From Omnitrophica bacterium RBG_13_46_9 (GTDB taxonomy: Bacteria; Omnitrophota; Gorgyraeia; JABMRN01; RBG-13-46-9), in the NCBI GenBank assembly GCA_001804045.1, contig MHFD01000072.1, positions 1,766 to 7,194 on the forward strand: a stretch of 5,429 nucleotides of DNA, written 5' to 3'. Positions 1 through 5,418 of the stretch are shown piece after piece. Every line of letters begins with the position of its first letter. The stretch's first letter is position 1. Position numbers and translations under genes: made by a program. The notes beneath the pieces were generated by a model, which saw nothing but the letters and a program-made list of their open reading frames with translations, was not told the DNA's origin and made no database searches.

Positions 1-12
1 CTGTTCTTTCAT
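1..12 (-). CDS. Possible start of a next gene, cut by the window edge
   Basis: An ATG at 12-10 is followed by three codons (M-K-E-Q) before the window ends. A purine run AGGGGG (complement of 16-21) lies 3 bases upstream and could act as a ribosome binding site, although the spacing is short. The frame is open all the way back to the TAA of the alpha/beta hydrolase gene at 93-91 and has no other ATG. The gap to that gene is 78 bp, so this could be a third operon member. Too little is visible to say anything about the product. Confidence 0.3.
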
Positions 13-90
13 AGTCCCCCTATAGCGCAGCCATCGGCCAGCCGAACTTGCGTATGCATATCTCTTTTTTATCCATTTGATATAACTATC

Positions 91-1017
91 TTAGTCATTC
101 TCTGACTCGAGAAATGTAAGTATCGCCCTGCTGAAGCCTTCCGGATACTGGTACATAAGGCCATGGCCTCCGCCTTTAATCTGTATAACCCAGGCTCCTG
201 GAATTTTTTCTCCCATAATAAATGAATTTATCGGAGGCGGTATTACATCTTCGGTGCCGGTAATAAGCAGCGTTGGACACTTTATCTGCCCAAGCCTGCT
301 GTAGCTGCCCGCCCATTCATTCATTGCCTGTGCCTGCCTGTTTACATTGTCAACCGATGACCTTTCTTTTGGAAAAGGAAAATATTCACGGACGTCAGGA
401 TGTTTTTTTCTCCATTCTTCGGGAAATAAGACCTTAACCACCCTTTCCTCTCTATCATGCAGCGTCCCGGAAGTATCTGTAACCGTCTTTAAGGGGCTTT
501 CCGGTTGGACGCACTCTTTACCCCCCGGATCAGCGGCATAGAGAATGAGTTTGTCGACTTTATCGGGGTGCCTGAGCGCAAGCTCTTGAGCGATATTCGT
601 ACCCATCGACCAACCGAGGATGTGGGCCCTCTCTATTCCCAATGCATCAAGGAGTCCGGCAGTATCATCCGCAAATAGCTCGATAGAAAATTTCTTGCTT
701 GTTGCCGTAGATTCCCCTATTCCGCGGCTATCGAACACTATGACTTTATAATGTGACGAAAGCGCTCTTAAAACACGCGGTTCCCACATATCCATGGTGC
801 CGCTGAAACCCATGATAAGCACTATAGGATATCCCTTGCCAAATGTCTTGTAGGCGATGTCTATATCATCCACGTGAGCCTTTCTCAATTTTAATTTATT
901 AACATCTACTTCTCTCATTTGGCACCCCCATATTGACAGAAACAAAAACAAGCATATAAACCCCCATATAATCTCTTTCGATTTATTCTTCATTATTTTC
1001 TTGCCTGATACATTCAT
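91..1017 (-). CDS. Alpha/beta hydrolase, predicted lipoprotein
   Basis: A 308-residue serine hydrolase of the alpha/beta-hydrolase fold. The N-terminus has a basic stretch, a hydrophobic segment (about residues 17-30) and a lipobox-like SIWGC with Cys32. Trp at -2 is unusual, so lipidation is likely but not certain. Gln at +2 would favour outer-membrane sorting by the E. coli rule. The fold follows: an oxyanion-loop segment near MGFSG (69-73), VIVFDSRGIGES (92-103), the nucleophile elbow GWSMG with Ser137, the acid Asp257 in GTEDVIPP, and His285 in GGGHG. The triad is intact and the length is normal for a single-domain hydrolase. The start overlaps the stop of the upstream deacylase as ATGA (1014-1017), which implies translational coupling. 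A second ATG at residue 9 (993) would give a more typical 24-residue lipoprotein signal and cannot be excluded. The family covers esterases, lactonases, C-C hydrolases and others; the substrate cannot be read from the sequence. Confidence 0.9.
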   Translation of the reverse strand: MNVSGKKIMKNKSKEIIWGFICLFLFLSIWGCQMREVDVNKLKLRKAHVDDIDIAYKTFGKGYPIVLIMGFSGTMDMWEPRVLRALSSHYKVIVFDSRGIGESTATSKKFSIELFADDTAGLLDALGIERAHILGWSMGTNIAQELALRHPDKVDKLILYAADPGGKECVQPESPLKTVTDTSGTLHDREERVVKVLFPEEWRKKHPDVREYFPFPKERSSVDNVNRQAQAMNEWAGSYSRLGQIKCPTLLITGTEDVIPPPINSFIMGEKIPGAWVIQIKGGGHGLMYQYPEGFSRAILTFLESEND

Positions 1018-2645
1018 TGGATCCGGTCCAATCTTAAAGGCCGGCCGCCTCTTTTGCCTGTGATCTTACCGTTTTCAATCGAGAGCACGCCGTTTACCAA
1101 AAGATAGCTTAACCCTTCGGAATATCGCCCCCTATCTGTATAGGTAGCATGATCTGTAAATTTGTTCAAGTCTATGACTGCTATATCCGCGTAGTTACCC
1201 TCGGCGATCCTACCCCGCCCTTTGATTTTGAACTTTTCCGCCGGCAGCGAGGTCATGGAGCGGATGGCATCGTTTAAGTTCATGAGTCTTTCCTCCAGCA
1301 CATACTTTCTGATCTTTCTGGGGAAGCAACCGAAGAACCTCGGGTGCGGCGACTTGGAAGGTTCAAAAACAGTGTAGCCATCGGAGGCCGTAAAAACGTA
1401 ACTATGGGGCATATTTCCTCTATTCGCCTTATCACTTATCTCAGAGAAAAGGGCGTAAGGCGCCGAATCCATGCATACCAGGTCGACATACACATCTGCC
1501 GGGTCCTTCTTCTCCATCGCGGCAATATCCTTGATGGTCATATTCTCATATTTTTCATTCGCCGGGCAAGAAGTGATCATGATCTTTTCCGGGCCAAGGA
1601 AAATAAAGACCTTTTCAATGGCTCCCTTTATGAGGGTCCTTCCCTCGGGGGTCTTGTATTTATCTTTGACGCCGACAGCGGTCTTAAACTCACTCGGCAA
1701 GCGGTAGGAAAGGATGCCGAATCCGACGTCGTAAGGATGTTGATCGGCGGTTATATCAACTTCCTCGAGCCTAGCCTTTTCTATTAAATCGCACATCTCT
1801 TCTGCCTTTACATCGTCCCAGGGCAAGTTGAGTTGAATATGCGAGATGTGCACGGGTATCTTCGCTCGCCTGCCGATCTCGATTGTTTCCTCTATGGCCA
1901 GCAGCACCCCGGGTTGACCGTTTTCATGGATGGTCCCCGTGTTATCACGGATATGGGCATCGTAGATACCACCATATTTATTGACCACCTTGGCGATCTC
2001 GACCAATTCATCGGTGGTCGTAAAACAATCGGGGGCGTACTCAAGCCCCACCGAAATCCCGAAGGCGCCATTTCGCATTTCTTTTTCTACGCTCTTTTTA
2101 AGGGCATCGAGTTGGTCACCGGTCAATGTCCGCGGCTGATCCTGCCCAAAGAGCTTCCCCCTGATCATACCGTACGGTATAAGGTGGCAGACATTGGTGC
2201 CGAATTTTATAAAACCGACCAGGCCAAGCCAATCGTTCACGTCCGCATATCCTCCGCCGCACAACCCGGTAACTATTGTCGTAACGCCCTGGGTCAAATA
2301 ATTGTAATTGCCTTTCCATGCCGGGATTATCAGGGACAAATATCGTTTGTTGCCGGAAAATAGGAACACGAGGTCAGAATGATTATGCACATCGATAAAA
2401 CCCGGGGTCACGATCAGCCCTCTGGCGTCAATGATCTTTTTTGTTTCTGCATCTGAAAGATCGCCGATAGCGGTTATTTTGTCGGCGATAATGCCTATAT
2501 CAGCAACATAGGGCTCTCTGGCGCTACCGTCATAAACAGTGCCTCTTTTAATGAGGATATCGAAGCTGGTCTTCTGAGAAGATACTGAACAGCCAAAAAA
2601 AATCAACAAACCAATTGAAACTACGCCAACAATAATCCTTTTCAT
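1014..2645 (-). CDS. N-acyl-D-amino-acid deacylase family amidohydrolase, predicted lipoprotein
   Basis: A 543-residue metal-dependent amidohydrolase. A short signal peptide ends in the lipobox IFFGC (Cys19, Ser at +2), so the enzyme is probably anchored outside the cytoplasm. The beta-sandwich start is typical (ILIKRGTVYDGS, then IDARGLIVTPGFIDVHNHSD). Residues matching the D-aminoacylase metal site and active site are all present: His87 and His89 (HNH), Cys129 (GLCGGG), His231 (DAHIRDN), His269 (HISHI) and Asp422 (ASDG). The C-terminal signatures HPRFFG (434-439), MTSLPAEKFKIKGRGRIAEG (464-483) and YADIAVID (485-492) are also typical. The family removes acyl groups from N-acyl-D-amino acids, but some members act on other cyclic or acyl amides, so the exact substrate is inferred. 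A strong Shine-Dalgarno AGGAG sits 7 bases before the ATG. The gene is first in a two-gene operon with the hydrolase downstream, which its stop overlaps by 4 bp. Well-characterised D-aminoacylases are cytoplasmic, so the lipoprotein form is of note. Confidence 0.93.
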   Translation of the reverse strand: MKRIIVGVVSIGLLIFFGCSVSSQKTSFDILIKRGTVYDGSAREPYVADIGIIADKITAIGDLSDAETKKIIDARGLIVTPGFIDVHNHSDLVFLFSGNKRYLSLIIPAWKGNYNYLTQGVTTIVTGLCGGGYADVNDWLGLVGFIKFGTNVCHLIPYGMIRGKLFGQDQPRTLTGDQLDALKKSVEKEMRNGAFGISVGLEYAPDCFTTTDELVEIAKVVNKYGGIYDAHIRDNTGTIHENGQPGVLLAIEETIEIGRRAKIPVHISHIQLNLPWDDVKAEEMCDLIEKARLEEVDITADQHPYDVGFGILSYRLPSEFKTAVGVKDKYKTPEGRTLIKGAIEKVFIFLGPEKIMITSCPANEKYENMTIKDIAAMEKKDPADVYVDLVCMDSAPYALFSEISDKANRGNMPHSYVFTASDGYTVFEPSKSPHPRFFGCFPRKIRKYVLEERLMNLNDAIRSMTSLPAEKFKIKGRGRIAEGNYADIAVIDLNKFTDHATYTDRGRYSEGLSYLLVNGVLSIENGKITGKRGGRPLRLDRIQ

Positions 2646-2649
2646 TCTT

Positions 2650-2657
2650 CCTCTCCT
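2650..2657 (-). promoter_or_regulatory. Ribosome binding site of the deacylase gene
   Basis: On the minus strand this reads AGGAGAGG. Its AGGAG core lies 7 bases upstream of the ATG at 2645. It is one of the two strongest Shine-Dalgarno sequences in the window (the other is at 4443-4447) and fixes the deacylase start. Confidence 0.85.
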
Positions 2658-2689
2658 AAAAAAATAGGTGCTGTTATTAATGCTCTCTG

Positions 2690-2719
2690 ATTCGGCAACG
2701 CTTTTTATACTTACCGAAT
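2690..2719. repeat. Inverted repeat ATTCGG-N18-CCGAAT
   Basis: Two perfect 6-bp arms, at 2690-2695 and 2714-2719, lie 45-74 bp upstream of the deacylase start and flank a minus-strand TATAAA. The repeat could be an operator over a proximal promoter or a hairpin in the leader RNA. The arms are certain; function is inferred. Confidence 0.4.
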
Positions 2720-2774
2720 ACCTTAAATCCTTCCGCCAAATACTATCGTTTGGTCTTATCCACCTTCTTGGTGG

Positions 2775-2856
2775 AAAATCCGAAATACAGCCTGGATTTT
2801 AATGACCGAAACCCGTATATCTATAGTTTTGGAAATTAGGATTTGTTTCGGATTTT
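2775..2856. repeat. 11-bp perfect inverted repeat with 60-bp spacer
   Basis: AAAATCCGAAA (2775-2785) and TTTCGGATTTT (2846-2856) are exact reverse complements. Between them lie GGATTTT (2794-2800), which can pair with the left arm, and CCGAAAC (2806-2812), which can pair with the right arm and its neighbour. This gives mutually exclusive folds. By a rough chance estimate an 11-bp repeat is uncommon in a gap of this size, whereas 7-bp arms are not. Confidence 0.5.
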
Positions 2857-2863
2857 TCCGCAT

Positions 2864-2893
2864 ATTATATTAATATTCTGCGGGACCCATAAA
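2864..2893 (-). promoter_or_regulatory. Candidate sigma-70-type promoter for the lipoprotein operon
   Basis: The minus strand carries a perfect -10 hexamer TATAAT (complement of 2864-2869). An 18-bp spacer separates it from a weak -35, TTTATG (complement of 2888-2893; 3 of 6 matches to TTGACA). The start would fall near 2857. The surroundings are AT-rich, so a TATAAT can arise by chance. A second -10-like TATAAA (complement of 2704-2709) lies closer to the gene but has no recognisable -35. Confidence 0.27.
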
Positions 2894-2968
2894 GAATAAA
2901 ATAAAGCACGGGGCGGATTTAACCGCATCTTAAATAGTCACCGAATTATTGAGCCGGTACAGCTATCC

Positions 2969-4108
2969 CTAATTTTCTAATACATAATTCTTTAGGAAAT
3001 CATGGAAATAACGGGCAATGGCTTGATTTCCTTTAACAGATAGATGTCCTTTAAAAAACGATTTGATTTCAGCAACTGAACTTGCATTCTGCGCCAAAAC
3101 TTCAACTGAATTAAAAAGCAAGATATTATTCTGCTGACAGAAAAGAGAGATCTTCTCTTCAGCGATTGAACCTCTTCCATAGCTAAACTTATTTTTGACT
3201 TCATTTTCCGTCGGAAAAATCATGATTATAGGTATTGCGTCCAAATCTTTGGAGCGAACCGCAAAAGATTTTAAAATATTAAACATTAACTCTGCGGTTT
3301 CTGTGTCTTTCCAAAGATTTTCAGAAGGTCGCGGATTGACATCATCTATCTCGCTCCTTCCTTTACCGTAAACGATTTCAAGCCAGACCCTTTTATTGAA
3401 TAGTATTTTCGTATATGGAAACATAAATGTAGGATATCTATCACGATTGAACCAATAATCATATCGGCCTATCAGATTTAAAAAATAGGGATTATTTAAG
3501 TTCTTGACTTCATCTAAAGAATGCACGGGATTAGGCAAGAAGGATAATCCGCCGTCTTGTTTAAGGAAAAATCGAGGTTTCGTTAACCGCAATCCAGTAT
3601 TTTCATAATAAAAAGGTCTGTAAACGCTTACTATACGATTGATACTCTCCATAGGAAATCCTAATACAACAATGGGCGTACGCGCTTCTGGAAATATTGA
3701 TAAAAACTTGAGATAAGTTTGATCGGCTCCATAACCGCCGCTACCAAAATTATAGACATTTTTTTGAAGCAACGCAGATAAGTACTCTTCCCAAGTTTCG
3801 TCGTGATTAACTTCGTCGCAATGCACATTAGAATCCCCAAAAACAGAGATGAGTGATTCATTATAATCGATGCTCCTCGGACGTTCTCCAAACTTAGTAG
3901 GATAAAGATTATCCCAACCTCTTTCAGGGTGATATTTTTGGCTGGCATATTTAATATATGACCCATCAGTAACATACTTCTTAAAATTTAAGAAGGTGAA
4001 TCTTTTTTTAAAAGTCTTGAAAGCAACAAAGCATATTGACTCTGCTGAACCAAGGATAAAAATTAGTAATATTAACCAAAATAAAATTTCTTTCCGTCTA
4101 AAACTCAT
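2969..4108 (-). CDS. SGNH/GDSL-type hydrolase-like protein with N-terminal membrane anchor
   Basis: A 379-residue protein. Residues about 8-29 form one hydrophobic segment after a short basic start, so it is probably a membrane anchor with the rest outside the cytoplasm. Block I is SVFGDSNVH with Ser93, followed by HDETWEEYL. Block II is NFGSGGYGADQ (120-130). The block III region is LGFPMESINR (149-158), where SGNH relatives usually have an Asn-containing ENINR-like motif. A KPRF (177-180) and LPNP (191-194) region follows. The C-terminal block is FKGHLSVKGN with His355. The residue three before this His is Phe352, not the Asp of the classical DxxH, so the triad may be atypical. Such proteins often deacylate or O-acylate glycans, but no partner acyltransferase lies nearby. 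The start is fixed because an in-frame TAA lies five codons upstream; the Shine-Dalgarno is weak. Sampled 60-bp lines are 33-37% G+C, against about 50% in the deacylase gene, which suggests a different origin. Confidence 0.82.
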   Translation of the reverse strand: MSFRRKEILFWLILLIFILGSAESICFVAFKTFKKRFTFLNFKKYVTDGSYIKYASQKYHPERGWDNLYPTKFGERPRSIDYNESLISVFGDSNVHCDEVNHDETWEEYLSALLQKNVYNFGSGGYGADQTYLKFLSIFPEARTPIVVLGFPMESINRIVSVYRPFYYENTGLRLTKPRFFLKQDGGLSFLPNPVHSLDEVKNLNNPYFLNLIGRYDYWFNRDRYPTFMFPYTKILFNKRVWLEIVYGKGRSEIDDVNPRPSENLWKDTETAELMFNILKSFAVRSKDLDAIPIIMIFPTENEVKNKFSYGRGSIAEEKISLFCQQNNILLFNSVEVLAQNASSVAEIKSFFKGHLSVKGNQAIARYFHDFLKNYVLEN

Positions 4109-4113
4109 ATTTC

Positions 4114-4132
4114 TTACATTCTTTTACACCTT
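4114..4132 (-). promoter_or_regulatory. Possible start-stop element (ATG TAA) before the SGNH gene
   Basis: On the minus strand a Shine-Dalgarno-like AAGGTG (complement of 4127-4132) is followed, after 7 bases, by ATG (4119-4117) and immediately by TAA (4116-4114). Five bases later comes the ATG of the SGNH gene. The good binding site thus serves a one-codon frame, and the real start has only a weak purine run. It could park ribosomes or allow re-initiation, or it could be chance. Confidence 0.25.
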
Positions 4133-4140
4133 ATCTGTGT

Positions 4141-4146
4141 AGTATA
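4141..4146 (-). promoter_or_regulatory. Candidate -10 element for the SGNH gene
   Basis: The minus strand reads TATACT here (5 of 6 to TATAAT), about 33 bp upstream of the SGNH start, which would give a short untranslated leader. No good -35 is found 16-18 bp upstream; only TA-rich sequence lies there. Another TATAAT (complement of 4283-4288) also lacks a -35. Confidence 0.25.
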
Positions 4147-4373
4147 CATAGCTTAATGGCCGTTATATAAATTCTAATGCCCCCCTCCGTGGTCCTCTTA
4201 ACGGTCCTTTTATAACATGACCTTAAGCAGGGTCCCAAAGTTCCATAAAAATCCTTGATTACATTATTTGACGTAATTCCTCATTATAAACATTGAAAGA
4301 CATTTTCACTTTTAACCTGTTTAAACGTAACTCTTTTATTCCAAATTAGTTAACCTCTTTAAAATCTTCAAAA

Positions 4374-4433
4374 TTATACCGCGGTACTTGCGCCAACCAC
4401 AAACCAAAGGTTTGGATATAGGCTTCTTGGCAT
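4374..4433 (-). CDS. Possible 19-codon small ORF at the end of the PP-loop gene
   Basis: Translation gives MPRSLYPNLWFVVGASTAV and stops at TAA. The ATG lies directly after the stop of the PP-loop gene and has a strong AGGAG (inside the last codons of that gene) at 7-base spacing, which is a better initiation signal than most genes here have. The peptide has a hydrophobic middle and matches no family I recognise. It may be a real coupled small protein, the surviving start of a decayed gene, or chance. Only the initiation signal supports it. Confidence 0.25.
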   Translation of the reverse strand: MPRSLYPNLWFVVGASTAV

Positions 4434-4434
4434 A

Positions 4435-5109
4435 TTATCTCTCCTGCAGCCCTGCTTTTAGTATATCCAGATATATTAATGGATCTTTCTCGCGTCTTAA
4501 ATAAGCACCGATACCAATGCGTCTATTAAACAATGGCCCATCCAGCACTAAAGTATGATACTCCCCGTGTTCGCCGCAAATATCAAGCCCTGTTTCGGAG
4601 TTTAAATTGACCAGACGCGCTAACGATTCTTCATTAAGTTCCTTACCCACCCATTCGCCCGTAAGCCAAGGTTTTTTTACACAAGAAAATATCGCTTTAA
4701 ATCCATATGAAATAAGTTCCCTGATAAGTTTATATCTATCGTAGTGCCATAATGGGTTTAGAACTTTCATGCCGGAATACTTACTACATTCCCTTATCCA
4801 ATTCGGATAGCCGTCGATTTCGGAAATATCACCGGTTACCAATGTGTCTATTTTGTATTCTTTTTTTAAAAGATCTATCGCCCTTTCATAGTTTTCTTTG
4901 AATGGCTCATTGATTTCTAACATCACATGAGAAAGGTCTAATGCCCCGGCCTGATATTTTATAAAGGCAAGCGGATGTGCGTGGAACTCTGCTCCGGTTG
5001 GGATAAAAGTAACCAGGTTCACGACCTCGTATCCCATGCGCCTTGCCTTATAATGCGCCAAAGAAGAATCTTTCCCGCCGGTCCATAAAACACTTGCTTT
5101 TCCTGGCAT
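4435..5109 (-). CDS. PP-loop ATPase of the Dph6/DUF71 (COG2102) family
   Basis: A 224-residue cytoplasmic protein of the adenine-nucleotide alpha-hydrolase (PP-loop) superfamily, full length for the family. The PP-loop is TGGKDSS (10-16), right at the N-terminus. Other family marks are GDISEIDG (93-100), NPLWHYDRYKLI (118-129), the GF-AIFSCV segment (136-144) and CGEHGEYHT (178-186), which is the usual CGENGEYHT with His for Asn. In eukaryotes and archaea Dph6 uses ATP and ammonia to amidate diphthine on elongation factor 2. Bacteria lack diphthamide, so a bacterial member does something else; comparative genomics has linked some bacterial DUF71 proteins to cobalamin salvage, but nothing here confirms that. 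The start is fixed by an in-frame TAG four codons upstream, and an AGGT sits 7 bases before the ATG. The broken frame upstream ends 4 bp before it, so the two were probably co-transcribed. Confidence 0.88.
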   Translation of the reverse strand: MPGKASVLWTGGKDSSLAHYKARRMGYEVVNLVTFIPTGAEFHAHPLAFIKYQAGALDLSHVMLEINEPFKENYERAIDLLKKEYKIDTLVTGDISEIDGYPNWIRECSKYSGMKVLNPLWHYDRYKLIRELISYGFKAIFSCVKKPWLTGEWVGKELNEESLARLVNLNSETGLDICGEHGEYHTLVLDGPLFNRRIGIGAYLRREKDPLIYLDILKAGLQER

Positions 5110-5113
5110 CTTC

Positions 5114-5326
5114 TCAACCTACGTATGGTTTTCTCTCCAGCTTCCACATGCCTCTACCATATATGTACCCTAAAAACATGTCCTGCAGAAATTTCTTATA
5201 GCGCTCTGTCGGAAATCTCTGCGGTATTGGTCCTTGGAATCGCTTCGTAATTCATACGGATAAAGCCGCATTCAATAAGCTGGCCGGCGACCAATCAAAT
5301 GCTCTTGTATATATCTTTTCCTTCAT
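5114..5326 (-). pseudogene. Interrupted ORF upstream of the PP-loop gene
   Basis: From the ATG at 5326 one frame reads 24 codons (beginning MKEKIYTRAFDWSP), meets TGA at 5254-5252, then continues in the same frame for 45 codons to a second TGA at 5116-5114. The second part, including PIPQRFPTERYKKFLQDM and GYIYGRGMWKLERKPYVG, looks like genuine protein, with aromatic and charged residues well spread. It ends 4 bp before the PP-loop start and contains that gene's ribosome binding site, as expected of an operon partner. A CGA-to-TGA change is the simplest explanation of the break. TGA reads as stop elsewhere (the deacylase end), so a changed genetic code is unlikely. The other two frames are also fairly open here, so a frameshifted longer gene is possible. 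I do not recognise the family. Confidence 0.4.
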
Positions 5327-5418
5327 TTTCCTGTAGCTAGCAAAACTTTGTCTGACCTCTCACCTTTTATCAGCGTATCCTTCTGTTTCCTGGTTAATCC
5401 TTTTATCCTTTTTTCCAT
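5323..5418 (-). CDS. Possible small ORF or upstream piece of the broken gene
   Basis: A 31-codon frame begins ATG at 5418 (MEKRIKGLTRKQKDTL) and stops at TGA 5325-5323. The stop overlaps the ATG of the interrupted ORF as ATGA. The product is strongly basic (many Lys and Arg) with no membrane segment. The frame stays open to the window edge, so this may be the end of a longer protein rather than a small gene; no Shine-Dalgarno is visible in the 11 bases before the ATG. It could also be the N-terminal part of the same decayed gene, separated by a frameshift near 5326. Confidence 0.25.
   Translation of the reverse strand: MEKRIKGLTRKQKDTLIKGERSDKVLLATGK

Larger units (their letters stand above)
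2646..2857 (-). promoter_or_regulatory. Possible structured 5' leader of the lipoprotein operon
   Basis: If transcription starts just after the TATAAT at 2869-2864, the leader is about 210 nt and can form several local stems, given here 5' to 3' on the minus strand. CCGAAAC (2851-2845) pairs with GTTTCGG (2812-2806). AAAATCC (2800-2794) pairs with GGATTTT (2781-2775). CCACC (2774-2770) pairs with GGTGG (2764-2760) around AAGAA. CCAAA (2753-2749) pairs with TTTGG (2740-2736). ATTCGG (2719-2714) pairs with CCGAAT (2695-2690). An exclusive alternative pairs AAAATCCGAAA (2856-2846) with TTTCGGATTTT (2785-2775). No known riboswitch class was recognised and no stem is followed by a clear U-tract. 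The pairings are read directly from the sequence; that they form, and that they regulate, is inference. The short stems could individually occur by chance. Confidence 0.3.
4109..4434. other. 326-bp gap between the PP-loop and SGNH genes
   Basis: The gap is AT-rich overall. It contains the possible start-stop element and -10 of the SGNH gene, the 19-codon ORF at its right end, a small hairpin CAAACC-AAA-GGTTTG near 4400-4414, and GGTCC three times (4191, 4203 and 4231; the first two as GGTCCT with a 12-bp period). No intrinsic terminator with a GC stem and T-tract is visible for the PP-loop gene. One minus-strand frame starting at the end of that gene reads like protein for about 58 codons with a single stop, but later has stops at the density expected by chance. 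Confidence 0.4.

Noticed and set aside
20..76. An 18-codon minus-strand ORF (MDKKEICIRKFGWPMAAL) between the hydrolase gene and the left edge
   Set aside because: It has no Shine-Dalgarno and no other support; its stop merges with the candidate ribosome site of the next gene.
1833..2363. A 176-codon open frame on the plus strand, opposite the deacylase gene, with smaller plus frames at 1344-1787, 1471-1707 and 347-541
   Set aside because: They lie wholly inside well-supported minus-strand genes with intact family motifs, their translations show no domain, and they are best explained as antisense shadows.
2858..2883. Inverted repeat CCGCA...TGCGG around the TATAAT as a terminator
   Set aside because: The inner part does not pair well and no T-tract follows on either strand; it is more likely incidental to the AT-rich promoter-like core.
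2895..2926. A possible intrinsic terminator of the SGNH gene: GCGG-TTAAAT-CCGC followed by T-rich sequence on the minus strand
   Set aside because: The stem is only 4 bp, and the T-rich stretch starts about 7 bases after it and is interrupted, so it does not meet normal terminator form.
4400..4414. Hairpin CAAACC-AAA-GGTTTG as a terminator for the PP-loop gene
   Set aside because: The stem has 6 bp and a 3-nt loop, but no T-tract follows on the minus strand.
5114..5326. The internal TGA as selenocysteine or as a reassigned Trp/Gly codon
   Set aside because: No hairpin of bacterial SECIS type is visible just after the TGA, and the deacylase gene ends at a TGA exactly where its family ends, within an ATGA overlap. 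Nonsense mutation or frameshift is simpler.
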